Assembly: GCF_051842935.1 (NCBI RefSeq)
Contig: NZ_JBPXRR010000001.1
Location: 1,488,001-1,552,000 of the forward strand
Length of the DNA stretch: 64,000 nt
From: Pseudalkalibacillus sp051842935
GTDB taxonomy: Bacteria; Bacillota; Bacilli; Bacillales; Fictibacillaceae
Direction of reading: 5' to 3'
Shown here: positions 26,088 to 34,633 of the stretch, piece after piece
Layout: each line of letters opens with the position of its first letter
Numbering within the stretch: the first letter of the stretch is position 1
Notes under the pieces: model-generated
The model's database searches: none
Seen by the model: only the letters and a program-made list of their open reading frames with translations
What the model was told of the DNA's origin: nothing
Position numbers and translations under genes: made by a program

Positions 26088-27200
26088 CTATTTCTCAGCA
26101 ACCCGGTCAGCAGCAATTGTCTTCAACCAAGTCCGGTAGGAGGCTAATTCAGCTGTCAGTATACTATCCTCTACCGTTTGAAGAATGACATCGCCGCAAT
26201 TCTTCAACAGCACCATCCGGATTTTGTTTTCCTGGGATTTCTTGTCTTTCTTCATCGTTTCGAGGAGCAGTCCACCTTTATTTAAAGTGGCATGCCAATC
26301 TGAATAACCTAGCTGATGGACCCAGGTGAAAAATCCTTCTGGAAAGACTTTTGTCTTGAAATGTTCCTCACTCAATTTCATGGCAAAGATCATACCGATC
26401 ATCACCGCTTCCCCATGAGTGATGGATTGGTATCTGCTTTCTGCTTCGATCGCATGACCGAGGGTATGTCCGAAATTCAAGTAGGCTCGGATACCCGCTT
26501 CTCTTTCGTCCTGACCTACGATCTCAGCTTTTATGCTGATTGCTTTCTTGACGATATCAGTCAGAATCTCGTCTTCAATCGGTAGTGAGCGGACATTTTC
26601 CTCTAAATAATCATAAAAATCCGGGTCTCGAATCAAAGCCAGCTTCACAATTTCAGCAAAGCCGGATCTCCATTCTTTTTTAGGCAAAGTCTTGAGGAAG
26701 TGGATGTCATACAAGACAGCCTCTGGTTGATGGAATGCCCCGATCAAATTCTTCCCTGACGTATGGTTGATTCCGACTTTTCCACCGACGCTGCTGTCAT
26801 GCGCAAGAAGAGTGGTCGGGACCTGGATGAACCGTATCCCCCTCAAATATGTAGATGCGATGAAACCAGCAAGGTCACCGACAACCCCGCCTCCTAAAGC
26901 GATAATGCAAGCTTGTCTGTCGAGCTGACACCGTAGGGCATACGTGATCCCTTTTTCATATTCACGGATCGACTTACTCGTTTCACCAGCAGGAATGACC
27001 CATTCGTTCACCTGGTAACCACTTAATTTTGATTTGACCTCATCCAGGTATAGAGGTGCGACATTGCTGTCGGATATAATCAAAATCCGACTGCAATCTC
27101 GTACTCGCTCCTCCAAAACCTGTTGCAATTGATCGATGACACCATCACCGATCAAAACAGGATATGATTTTGTCTCAGTTTTCACCTGAATCTGTTCCAC
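26088..27200 (-). CDS. aroB: 3-dehydroquinate synthase AroB
   Basis: NAD- and zinc-dependent cyclisation of DAHP to dehydroquinate. I start it at GTG 27200 (370 aa), 7 nt after AAGGAG and 1 nt after the aroF stop. The longer reading to 27290 would overlap aroF by 89 bp without a ribosome site, while B. subtilis AroB is 362 aa. GGGVVGDLAGFIASTYLRG is the NAD loop. Zinc ligands sit in HTLGHAIE and HGEAVMIG. The Shine-Dalgarno is inside the last codons of aroF, implying translational coupling. Confidence 0.95.
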   Translation of the reverse strand: MEQIQVKTETKSYPVLIGDGVIDQLQQVLEERVRDCSRILIISDSNVAPLYLDEVKSKLSGYQVNEWVIPAGETSKSIREYEKGITYALRCQLDRQACIIALGGGVVGDLAGFIASTYLRGIRFIQVPTTLLAHDSSVGGKVGINHTSGKNLIGAFHQPEAVLYDIHFLKTLPKKEWRSGFAEIVKLALIRDPDFYDYLEENVRSLPIEDEILTDIVKKAISIKAEIVGQDEREAGIRAYLNFGHTLGHAIEAESRYQSITHGEAVMIGMIFAMKLSEEHFKTKVFPEGFFTWVHQLGYSDWHATLNKGGLLLETMKKDKKSQENKIRMVLLKNCGDVILQTVEDSILTAELASYRTWLKTIAADRVAEK

Positions 27201-27201
27201 G

Positions 27202-28374
27202 TTAAAACTCCTTCGTATAGGAAACATATTCGTCAAAAACGCGTCGCATCCTGTCAATGGACTCGTTACCAAATTTTTCAGTGAAAGCATTCGCGAGCTC
27301 CCAGGCTACGACCGCTTCTGCTACTACACTTGCAGAAGGCACTGCGCAGCTGTCTGAACGCTCGATACTTGCGGCGAATGTCTCTTTCGAATCAATATCG
27401 ACACTATTCAAAGGCTTGTACAAGGTCGGGATCGGCTTCATGACTCCGCGAACGACAACTGGCATCCCATTGGTCATTCCACCTTCGAAACCACCTAAAT
27501 TGTTCGTTTTGCGGTAATATCCCTTATCTTCACTCCAAAGAATTTCGTCATGTACTTCGCTTCCGGGCCGTTGTGCAGCTTCAAAACCGATTCCGAATTC
27601 CACACCTTTAAAAGCGTTGATACTACAGATAGCAGCGGCGATTTTGGCATCAAGTTTACGGTCGTAATGAACGTGACTGCCAAGGCCGATCGGCAGGCCA
27701 TCCACAATCACTTCCACGACCCCACCGATGGAGTCCCCGTTTTCCTTCGCATGATCGATCGCTTCCATCATCTTCACACCTGCCGCTTCATCAAAACAAC
27801 GGACAGGGGATTCCTCCGTCACATTTTGAAGTTCCTTCAATGATTGGAAGGAAAAATCCGTCGCTTTTACGCCGCCAATCTCACGCACGTGTCCTGCAAC
27901 GGTAACACCAAATTCAGCGAGAAGTGACTTCGCAACCGCCCCAGCCGCTACACGAATGGTCGTTTCACGAGCTGAGGATCGTTCGAGGATATTCCTCATA
28001 TCTCTGTGATCGTACTTGATAGCACCGTTCAAATCAGCATGACCAGGACGTGGCTTTGTGATGACCCTCTTCATGCTTTCTTGTTCTTCATCTGTAATCG
28101 GATCAGGACCCATGATCTTCAGCCAATGCTTCCAGTCCTTGTTTTCAACAGTCAAAGCGATCGGGGCACCTGTCGTTTTCCCGTGACGTACCCCACCAAC
28201 AATCTGGACAGCGTCGGATTCAATCTGCATACGTCTTCCTCTGCCATATCCCTTTTGACGTCTCTTCAGATCCTTGTCAATCGTTTCTCTTTCAAGTTTC
28301 ATGTTAGAAGGCATTCCTTCGATGATCGTTGTCAATTGTGGTCCATGAGATTCTCCAGCAGTTAAATAGCGCAT
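27202..28374 (-). CDS. aroF: Chorismate synthase AroF
   Basis: Last step of the shikimate pathway: FMN-dependent 1,4-elimination of phosphate from EPSP to give chorismate. It is 390 aa from ATG 28374 (MRYLTAGESHGPQ), exactly the B. subtilis length. The extra 35 residues readable upstream would lie inside cheR. Signature motifs GESHGP, RRQKGYGRGRRM, RPGHADL and RSSARETT are present. It starts 25 bp after cheR ends. Confidence 0.96.
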   Translation of the reverse strand: MRYLTAGESHGPQLTTIIEGMPSNMKLERETIDKDLKRRQKGYGRGRRMQIESDAVQIVGGVRHGKTTGAPIALTVENKDWKHWLKIMGPDPITDEEQESMKRVITKPRPGHADLNGAIKYDHRDMRNILERSSARETTIRVAAGAVAKSLLAEFGVTVAGHVREIGGVKATDFSFQSLKELQNVTEESPVRCFDEAAGVKMMEAIDHAKENGDSIGGVVEVIVDGLPIGLGSHVHYDRKLDAKIAAAICSINAFKGVEFGIGFEAAQRPGSEVHDEILWSEDKGYYRKTNNLGGFEGGMTNGMPVVVRGVMKPIPTLYKPLNSVDIDSKETFAASIERSDSCAVPSASVVAEAVVAWELANAFTEKFGNESIDRMRRVFDEYVSYTKEF

Positions 28375-28399
28375 ATCCTGGTTCCTTTCTTCTACAAGG

Positions 28400-29173
28400 T
28401 TACTTTTTAACATAAAAGAAGGTAGCCACCGATTCAAGCCCAAATTGTTTCGGATTGAAAATTTGTTCTGTACTCCCAACGAATAAAATCCCGCCAGGCC
28501 GCAATGCTGTGCTAAATTTTCTGTATAGCTCCGCTTTTGCGTCTTCTGTAAAATAAATCATCACATTTCGGCAGACGATTAGATCGAATTCGGACTTGAA
28601 GGGGTCTGCGAGCATATTATGTTTTGCAAACGTAATCTTTTCCTTCAATATATCTTCTACTTTATACCCAATCCCATCTTTCTCAAAATACTTTGCCTTC
28701 ATATCTTCTGGTACATCTTTCAAACTTCTCTCAAGATAATATCCTAATTTCGCACGCTTCAAAGCGAGTTCATCGATATCCGTCGCAAAGATGGAAAAGT
28801 CCTTTAATTGTATTGCTTTACGTAAAAGCATCGCAAGCGTGTATGGCTCTTCACCAGTAGAACATGCGGCACTCCAAACATTCAGCGATTTCCGATCACT
28901 CAAGAGCCTCGGGAGCATTTCCTTTTCAAGCACTTCCCATCGGGTCGGGTTTCGGAAGAATTCAGAGACGTTGATGGTCATCCGATCAAGAAATTCGTCG
29001 AGCAGGGTGTTATTGTCCTTCATGGCATCATAAAAGTCAGAAAAGCTATCGTAACCCTTCTTTTCCCTCAGTGCAATCAGTCTCCTTTTCATCTGTGCCT
29101 CTTTGTAAAGAGAGAGATCGATTCCTGTATGTTTTTTAATCTGATTTGAAAATGTCGTGTAATCCTGATCCAT
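28400..29173 (-). CDS. cheR: Chemotaxis protein methyltransferase CheR
   Basis: Methylates glutamates of methyl-accepting chemotaxis receptors with S-adenosylmethionine. The 257-residue protein has the all-helical CheR N domain (about 1-75) and the Rossmann C domain. WSAACSTGEEPYTLAM is the SAM motif and VCRNVMIYF the motif II region. It heads the aromatic operon exactly as in B. subtilis, where cheR-aroF-aroB are linked. No other chemotaxis gene is nearby. Confidence 0.95.
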   Translation of the reverse strand: MDQDYTTFSNQIKKHTGIDLSLYKEAQMKRRLIALREKKGYDSFSDFYDAMKDNNTLLDEFLDRMTINVSEFFRNPTRWEVLEKEMLPRLLSDRKSLNVWSAACSTGEEPYTLAMLLRKAIQLKDFSIFATDIDELALKRAKLGYYLERSLKDVPEDMKAKYFEKDGIGYKVEDILKEKITFAKHNMLADPFKSEFDLIVCRNVMIYFTEDAKAELYRKFSTALRPGGILFVGSTEQIFNPKQFGLESVATFFYVKK

Positions 29174-29376
29174 TTCATCCTTCTCCTCTATCTGTTTTCT
29201 ATCTATTATATCGGCAAGGAAATTGGTTTTCCCACTATTTCTTATGAGGAGGGTCAGTTAGTTTACAGCTTTTCAAAAGTACCTTGCCTCCCTGAAATCG
29301 GGAAAACCCCAAAATGGGGGACGTTAGAATAACTATTCGTGGAGAATTACATGGGACCTATCCTTTAACGACAAAT

Positions 29377-29405
29377 AAAAAACCAGCCGGATAGATCCAG
29401 CTGGT
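29377..29405 (-). terminator. Terminator of ndk
   Basis: Stem ACCAGCcGGAT / ATCCaGCTGGT with a 2-nt loop, then TTTTTT on the minus strand, 12 bp after the ndk stop. Confidence 0.85.
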
Positions 29406-29417
29406 CAGTGTTTCATG

Positions 29418-29861
29418 TTAAACCCATTTAGAGATTGTTTTTTCATAGTTTACAAGCTCTTCTTCGTTGAAGAAAAGGTTGATTTCGCGTTCAGCACTTT
29501 CTGGTGAATCTGAACCGTGAATGATGTTTTGTCCAACTTGGACTGCATAGTCACCACGGATTGTTCCAGGTGCAGCGTCTGTAGGGTTTGTTTTACCCAT
29601 CATGTTACGAGCTGTAGCGATTACGTTTTCACCTTCCCAAACCATTGCAAAAACAGGTCCAGATGTGATGAAGTCGACCAACTCACCGAAGAATGGACGT
29701 TCTTTATGCTCACCATAATGGTTTTGAGCCAATTCATCCGAAATTTGCATCAATTTCGCTCCTGCAAGTGTAAACCCTTTCTTTTCAAAGCGAGTTACGA
29801 TTTCTCCAATCAAATTACGTTGAACACCGTCTGGTTTAACCATCAAGAAAGTTTTCTCCAT
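29418..29861 (-). CDS. ndk: Nucleoside diphosphate kinase
   Basis: Transfers the gamma phosphate between NTPs and NDPs through a phosphohistidine. 147 aa from ATG 29861; the GTG two codons earlier is too close to AGGAG. The phospho-accepting histidine is H115 in NIIHGSDS. KPDGVQRNLIGEI is the ATP-binding start. It lies downstream of hepT, as in B. subtilis. Confidence 0.97.
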   Translation of the reverse strand: MEKTFLMVKPDGVQRNLIGEIVTRFEKKGFTLAGAKLMQISDELAQNHYGEHKERPFFGELVDFITSGPVFAMVWEGENVIATARNMMGKTNPTDAAPGTIRGDYAVQVGQNIIHGSDSPESAEREINLFFNEEELVNYEKTISKWV

Positions 29862-29947
29862 GTTCACGCACTCCTATCTATGTATGATTTGGACGTGCTG
29901 CCTTGTCCGAAGTTGATTTTATCAAATTTTAAGCGTTTTCACAACAT

Positions 29948-30916
29948 TTAATAGTTACGTCTTCCGATATATTCAGCAATTTGTCGCAAAGAACGCTTCG
30001 CCTTCATATCGGGAACTTGATCGAGCGCATGAAATGCTTTCTCCAAATATCGATCCGCAATTTCTTTTGACCGATCGATCGCGCCCAACTCTTTGATTGC
30101 ACCAATCAAACTTTCAATTTCAACTCGTGTAATCGTCTGTTTATCCATGACTTCACGTAAATGTCTTTCGAACGATTGGTCCTCTCGGGCAAAGAACACA
30201 GGCAAAGTGATGTTTCCTTGTTGAAGGTCACTTCCTGCCGGTTTACCGAGCTGCTTTTCGGTCGCTGTAAAATCAAGAATATCATCAGTGATTTGGAATG
30301 CCATTCCGACATAGTAACCGAACCGCTTCAAATGAAGTTGAATATCAGGCTCCGCATCTCCTGCCAACGCACCAAGTTCACAGCTGACGGAGATCAAGAG
30401 TGCAGTCTTACGCTTGATCCTACGGAAATAATCCTTAATATCCTGGTCGAGGTTGTACTGATCCCGGATCTGCTCGATTTCACCAAGACACATGTCAACA
30501 ATCGCTTGTGAGAGGACATGATGCGCTTCGACTTTGTTCAGGTAGGTGATGTACTCCAATGATCGTGCAAAGATATAATCTCCAGTGTACATCGCCACTC
30601 TGTTGTCCCACTGAGCTTTGATCGTAGGCTTTCCCCGCCTTAAAGAGGCATCATCAATGACATCATCATGTACGAGTGAAGCCATATGAATCAGCTCCAA
30701 TGCGACTGCTGCTCTTTTGACACGTTCCACATCGTATTTCCCGAATTGAGCAGACAACAGCACAAAAACAGGGCGAATCCGTTTTCCCCCGGCTTTTAAC
30801 AATTGGGTCGATGCATCTTGTAGGATGGAGTGCTGAGCTTCGATCGTCTTCTCCAAGTCCTTTTCAATTGTAGATAAGTCATTCCTCAAATGGGAATAGA
30901 TTGTCGTCAATTTCAT
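29948..30916 (-). CDS. hepT: Heptaprenyl diphosphate synthase component II HepT
   Basis: Catalytic trans-prenyltransferase subunit that, with HepS, builds the C35 side chain of menaquinone-7. 322 aa. The first aspartate-rich motif is DDVIDD (84-89) and the second is in QITDDILDF. GGKRIRP is the isopentenyl diphosphate site. It follows menG by 13 bp in the order hepS-menG-hepT. Confidence 0.95.
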   Translation of the reverse strand: MKLTTIYSHLRNDLSTIEKDLEKTIEAQHSILQDASTQLLKAGGKRIRPVFVLLSAQFGKYDVERVKRAAVALELIHMASLVHDDVIDDASLRRGKPTIKAQWDNRVAMYTGDYIFARSLEYITYLNKVEAHHVLSQAIVDMCLGEIEQIRDQYNLDQDIKDYFRRIKRKTALLISVSCELGALAGDAEPDIQLHLKRFGYYVGMAFQITDDILDFTATEKQLGKPAGSDLQQGNITLPVFFAREDQSFERHLREVMDKQTITRVEIESLIGAIKELGAIDRSKEIADRYLEKAFHALDQVPDMKAKRSLRQIAEYIGRRNY

Positions 30917-30929
30917 ATTTTCACCTAAT

Positions 30930-31655
30930 TTAATTCTTGGTGTTTGTCATGGGTTTCTGACCGATATGTGTTGCTGCAACACCGCCTGAATAAGGAATTG
31001 CTTCAACATTTTCAAAACCGGTCTTTTCAAATAACCTGGCGAGCTCTTTCCTGCCTGGAAATTCTTTTGCAGACTCTTGCAACCAAGAATATTCTTCATA
31101 GCTTTTTGCAAACATACGCCCCATCAATGGCATGAGATATCGGAAATACCCATAGTAAAGTTGACGGAACACAGGCATCGTCGGCTGTGATGTTTCCAGA
31201 CAGACGAGCTTGCCACCCGGCTTTAACACTCGATACATTTCTTTCAGTACCTGTTTCAAGTCCGGTACATTTCGCAAGCCGAATCCGATCGTTACATAAT
31301 CGAACTTACCATCCTCGAAAGGAAGTTCCATCGCATTGCCATGCAGAAGCTCGATATTTGGAATTCCTTCATGCTTCACTTTCTGTTCTCCGACTTTGAG
31401 CATGTTTTTACTGAAATCAAGTCCGTAAGCTTGTCCTTCCTTACCGATTGCTTTTGCCATCGCAATCGTCCAATCAGCGGTACCGCAACATACGTCCAGC
31501 GTTGTGGACCCTTCCTGGACAGCCATACGCTTCATCGTGTCTTTACGCCAGGCAACATGACGCTGGAAACTGATGATAGAGTTCATCTTGTCATAGTTTG
31601 TAGAGATGGACTCGAACACTTGATGGACACGTTGTTCCTTTGAATCTTGTTGCAT
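30930..31655 (-). CDS. menG: Demethylmenaquinone methyltransferase MenG (UbiE family)
   Basis: SAM-dependent last methylation to menaquinone. 241 aa from ATG 31655 (MQQDSKEQRVHQVFE), matching the B. subtilis start; readable codons upstream lie within hepS. LDVCCGTADWTIAMA is the SAM loop, and FGLRNVPD and the post-motif blocks are typical. It is located between the two subunits of the prenyl synthase. Confidence 0.95.
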   Translation of the reverse strand: MQQDSKEQRVHQVFESISTNYDKMNSIISFQRHVAWRKDTMKRMAVQEGSTTLDVCCGTADWTIAMAKAIGKEGQAYGLDFSKNMLKVGEQKVKHEGIPNIELLHGNAMELPFEDGKFDYVTIGFGLRNVPDLKQVLKEMYRVLKPGGKLVCLETSQPTMPVFRQLYYGYFRYLMPLMGRMFAKSYEEYSWLQESAKEFPGRKELARLFEKTGFENVEAIPYSGGVAATHIGQKPMTNTKN

Positions 31656-31659
31656 ACTT

Positions 31660-32475
31660 TTACCCTTCTTCCGCATATTTCTTCTTCAGAAACCCTGATT
31701 CTTTGATATAGTGGTCAATTTTGCGCTCCAAAATCGTATACATGATCGGTTCTTGTGACCATAATTTCTCCAGTCTTTCTTTGGAATGGAGAATATAAGA
31801 ATCTATAACTTCCAGAATCTGAAACTTCAATGATAGCCAGCTTGTTTTGGAACGATTCAGATGATTCATCACCTTAGCCGCCAACGGTGTATAATGGTTG
31901 TTCTGAATCTCTGAACGCTCAATCAACATCCTTTTCATGAAAGAAAACTCATCAGCAATCCCTTTCCATAGTGGCAGGTGAAAATGATCAGCGGTTTTCA
32001 AGAGCAAGGAAGACTCAATCCGATGAATGTTTTCCATCGAATTTTCAATGGATTGTCTATCGTTTTTATAATATTGCATCTTGTTTTCGTTAATTTCTTG
32101 AATTGCCTGTGCAAGCGTCCGGATCATAGAAAGATCCTTGATCTCAGAAAGGAGATAATAATAGAGACTACTATAATAATCCCCTGCAAGCACAGATAGC
32201 TGGCGATTCTTTTTGTCCTCGTCAGTCGTAACTTCATGTGAAGTGATGCGCTCATGCGTATCCAAAGCGATTTGAACGAGCATGGTTGAAATCGCATAAT
32301 TGTCCAGTTCTTCTTCAGGTAAATCTTTTTCTTTCAAGATGATGTATGTGAGAAGAAGTTTATCTTCATCAATGACCGGCTTTTCGATATATCGCATCAA
32401 ATAGGGATGCTGTAAGCGTTTATTGATCTTTTGAAGTAAATCTGAAATTTTCAGGTCCATTTCATATTTTTGCAT
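31660..32475 (-). CDS. hepS: Heptaprenyl diphosphate synthase component I HepS
   Basis: Non-catalytic helical subunit that sets the product length of HepT. 271 aa, all-alpha, lacking aspartate-rich motifs, with the HPYLMRYIEKPVIDEDKLLLTYIIL block found in Bacillus HepS (about 251 aa). The start is uncertain: ATG 32475 has only a weak AGGG site, and a second ATG lies five codons in. It heads hepS-menG-hepT. Confidence 0.88.
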   Translation of the reverse strand: MQKYEMDLKISDLLQKINKRLQHPYLMRYIEKPVIDEDKLLLTYIILKEKDLPEEELDNYAISTMLVQIALDTHERITSHEVTTDEDKKNRQLSVLAGDYYSSLYYYLLSEIKDLSMIRTLAQAIQEINENKMQYYKNDRQSIENSMENIHRIESSLLLKTADHFHLPLWKGIADEFSFMKRMLIERSEIQNNHYTPLAAKVMNHLNRSKTSWLSLKFQILEVIDSYILHSKERLEKLWSQEPIMYTILERKIDHYIKESGFLKKKYAEEG

Positions 32476-32567
32476 TATGCCCTAAGCCCCCACCGATTCC
32501 AATGTATTCATGCCACAATGGAAATCGTCGTGTTAATCTTATGTATTCCGTTGATAATGTATTGTCT

Positions 32568-32576
32568 ATTATATCA
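32568..32576 (-). promoter_or_regulatory. Extended -10 promoter candidate for hepS
   Basis: TGATATAAT on the minus strand is a perfect TGnTATAAT extended -10. It would give a leader of roughly 85 nt. No good -35 is visible. An unassigned inverted repeat, GCTCTCTT/AAGAGAGC (32672-32700), lies between it and mtrB. Confidence 0.5.
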
Positions 32577-32719
32577 TAAAACCCCTTCTATCATACGGTT
32601 CATATTTTCACCAGATACGAGGGGTCTCACTACTTCAAAGCTTTATGTAACGCCTGTTCAATGTGTTCAGGGCTCTCTTGTGAACAATGCAGAAGAGAGC
32701 TCTGACACTTCAAAGCCGG

Positions 32720-32944
32720 TTAGTCCTGATCGGTATGCATTTCACCGTGACGAGTCTGGATGACTGCTTTCCCTCTTACTTTGACAGCAGAGGTGTGTTC
32801 TGTGAATTGGGCGATCATCACTTCGTTCTTATCGAGTTTTTCCGAGTGATGGAAACGAGTATCCGATCCACGCGTCAAACCGATGACATTGACACCATTT
32901 TCTTTCGCCTTGATGACGAAGAACTCATTTTCAGAAGTTGCCAT
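32720..32944 (-). CDS. mtrB: Transcription attenuation protein MtrB (TRAP)
   Basis: A 74-residue subunit of the 11-mer ring that binds tryptophan and wraps RNA carrying (G/U)AG repeats, repressing trp genes. It is nearly identical to B. subtilis TRAP over IKAKENGVNVIGLTRG and FTEHTSAVKVRG. The RNA-contacting residues K36, K55 and R57 correspond to K37, K56 and R58 of B. subtilis. It lies downstream of folE, as in the B. subtilis mtrAB operon. Its main target, the trp operon, is not in its usual nearby place here. Confidence 0.96.
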   Translation of the reverse strand: MATSENEFFVIKAKENGVNVIGLTRGSDTRFHHSEKLDKNEVMIAQFTEHTSAVKVRGKAVIQTRHGEMHTDQD

Positions 32945-32960
32945 TTTTCATACCTCCAAG

Positions 32961-33518
32961 TTAAGACTTGATCAAACTCATGACTTCAGCACGTGCTGCT
33001 TGATCTTCTTCAAAGATTCCTCTTACAGCGGATGTGATCGTCTCCGAACCTGGCTTCTTCACTCCACGCATCGTCATGCACATATGTTCCGCTTCGATGA
33101 TGACCATTACGCCATGCGGTTGAAGGGAACGAAGCAATGAATCTGCAATCGTCGAAGTAATACGTTCCTGAAGTTGAGGACGTTTTGCGACCGCTTCCAC
33201 AGCTCGTGCTAATTTACTCAATCCAGTTACTTTACCGCCTTTCGGTATGTATGCTACGTGTGCTTTTCCGAAGAAAGGAACCAGATGATGTTCACACATG
33301 GAATAGAATGGGATATCTTTTACGAGTACAAGCTCTTCATGATCTTCCCCGAAAACCGTTTTGAAATGCTCTGAAGGATCTTGATTCAAACCTTGAAAAA
33401 CTTCTTCATACATACGAGCTACTCGACTTGGTGTATCTAAAAGCCCCTCACGATCAGGGTCTTCTCCTATTGCTTCCAGTATCATTCTCACTGCTGTTTC
33501 AATTTTGCTATGATCCAT
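32961..33518 (-). CDS. folE: GTP cyclohydrolase I FolE
   Basis: Converts GTP to dihydroneopterin triphosphate, entering folate synthesis (mtrA in B. subtilis). 185 aa from ATG 33518, 8 nt after AAGGAG; the TTG two codons earlier is too near the ribosome site. Zinc-site residues are in SMCEHHLVPFFGKAHVAYIP and EHMCMTMRG. SKLARAVE and QLQERIT are family blocks. It forms an operon with mtrB. Confidence 0.96.
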   Translation of the reverse strand: MDHSKIETAVRMILEAIGEDPDREGLLDTPSRVARMYEEVFQGLNQDPSEHFKTVFGEDHEELVLVKDIPFYSMCEHHLVPFFGKAHVAYIPKGGKVTGLSKLARAVEAVAKRPQLQERITSTIADSLLRSLQPHGVMVIIEAEHMCMTMRGVKKPGSETITSAVRGIFEEDQAARAEVMSLIKS

Positions 33519-33580
33519 TTCCAATGCTCCTTCATTAATACAGTATCAAACAGATAATAGCACAATAGCCTCTTTAGACG

Positions 33581-33611
33581 CAAAAAAGAAGAGCCGAATG
33601 TTCGACTCTCC
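33581..33611 (-). terminator. Terminator of hbs
   Basis: Stem GAGCCGAA / TTCGACTC (one mismatch) with a 2-nt loop, followed on the minus strand by TTCTTTTTT. It lies 21 bp past the hbs stop. Confidence 0.8.
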
Positions 33612-33631
33612 TCCGATGCCCTATGTACTTA

Positions 33632-33904
33632 TTACTTTACAGCGTCTTTAAGGGCTTTACCTGGTTTGAATGCAGGTACCTTGCTTGCAGGGATTTCAAT
33701 CTCTTCACCTGTTTGTGGGTTACGGCCTTTACGAGCAGCACGCTCACGTACTTCGAAGTTTCCGAAACCGATGAGTTGAACTTTGTCCCCGCCTTTTAGT
33801 GAAGATTCAATCGCTTCGAATACAGCGTCAACTGTTTTAGAAACGTCCTTCTTAGAAAGTTGGGTTTGCTCAGATACATTATTGATTAGATCTGTCTTGT
33901 TCAC
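33632..33904 (-). CDS. hbs: DNA-binding protein HU
   Basis: Small histone-like protein that bends DNA and compacts the nucleoid. It is 90 aa from GTG 33904, 8 nt after AGGAGG; a longer reading begins at a GTG that is itself part of the ribosome site. It shows the HU signature GFGNFEVRERAARKGRNPQTG and the EIPASKVPAFKPGKALK tail, very like HBsu. The position between spoIVA and folE is conserved. Confidence 0.97.
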   Translation of the reverse strand: MNKTDLINNVSEQTQLSKKDVSKTVDAVFEAIESSLKGGDKVQLIGFGNFEVRERAARKGRNPQTGEEIEIPASKVPAFKPGKALKDAVK

Positions 33905-34136
33905 ACGACTCACCTCCTCTCAATGAGTTCGTTTCATTTTAGTCATTATAACCAATTATTCAAAGAACTAACAGCGTCAATACGTTGACATGCCTTATAT
34001 TAAACGATATTGAACCGAAATTCAATCATTTTTCGGTATATTTCCGAATTGAAAGTAAATATCAGCCAATTCACGCTCAATCTAGATATATCAACGGTTC
34101 GTCAAACCATCATAACATCTAAGGCATGAAACGAGC

Positions 34137-34171
34137 AAAAAATAAAAGGAGACCCGCAAAATGCGGGTCCT
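34137..34171 (-). terminator. Terminator beyond the 51-bp repeat array
   Basis: Stem GACCCGC / GCGGGTC with a 5-nt loop, then TCCTTTTATTTTTT on the minus strand. With the spoIVA terminator at 34594-34627 it brackets the repeat array. The 200 bp between it and hbs hold no gene that I can see. Confidence 0.85.
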
Positions 34172-34261
34172 CATTATGTGTGATTCGGGGGTTGATTGGC
34201 CATGAACCTGCATCGTATTCCGGTCAAATTAATCTTGTTCTCAAACTTGGGTTTTGCTTTT

Positions 34262-34590
34262 TTAAGGTAAGATAGAGTACTTACCCTGCCCCAAATCACA
34301 TTTGCTCTCATTTTTGGGGAGGATAGACCTCTTATCCTGCCCGAAATCATATCTGCTCTCATTTTGGGGGAGGATAGACCTCTTACCCTGCCCGAAATCA
34401 CAACTGCTCTCATTTTTGGGGAGGATAGAGCTCTTATCCTGCCCGAAATCATATCTGCTTTCATTTTGGGGGAGGATAGACCTCTTACCCTGCCCGAAAT
34501 CACATTTGCTCTCATTTTGGGGGAGGATAGACCTCTGATCCTGCCCGAAATCACATTTGCTCTCATTTTCGGGTAGGATACACCCTTCAC
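34262..34590. repeat. 51-bp tandem repeat array, about 6.5 copies
   Basis: Units start with the GAGGATAG-type word at 34319, 34370, 34421, 34472 and 34523, each exactly 51 bp apart. More diverged copies occur at each end, with GATAG at 34271 and AGGATA at 34575. Each unit contains a GGGGAGGATA...TATCCTGCCCGAAATCA layout, where AGGATA and TATCCT form a small hairpin. Units differ by a few substitutions but never in length. Since 51 is a multiple of 3, long reading frames appear on both strands (17-residue repeats). They have no ribosome site, so I treat the array as non-coding. Confidence 0.92.
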
Positions 34591-34593
34591 ATC

Positions 34594-34627
34594 CAAAAAA
34601 AGAAAAGACTCCACTCAATTGGAGTCT
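34594..34627 (-). terminator. Terminator of spoIVA
   Basis: Stem AGACTCC / GGAGTCT with an 8-nt loop and a T-rich tract TTTTCTTTTTTT on the minus strand, 7 bp after the spoIVA stop. Confidence 0.9.
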
Positions 34628-34633
34628 TCTGGA

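Noticed and set aside
29311..29326. CCCC/GGGG hairpin between cheR and ndk
   Set aside because: A 4-bp stem with a T4 tract is too weak to call a terminator beside the better one at 29377-29405.
34262..34590. CRISPR array
   Set aside because: The units are contiguous and near-identical along their whole length, with no unique spacers and no cas genes nearby.
34174..34618. Long overlapping reading frames on the minus strand (146 and 118 aa) and two on the plus strand, each with a 17-residue repeat
   Set aside because: They arise because the 51-bp repeat period is a multiple of three. Starts are GTG or unsupported codons without ribosome sites, one begins inside the spoIVA terminator stem, and open frames occur on both strands equally.
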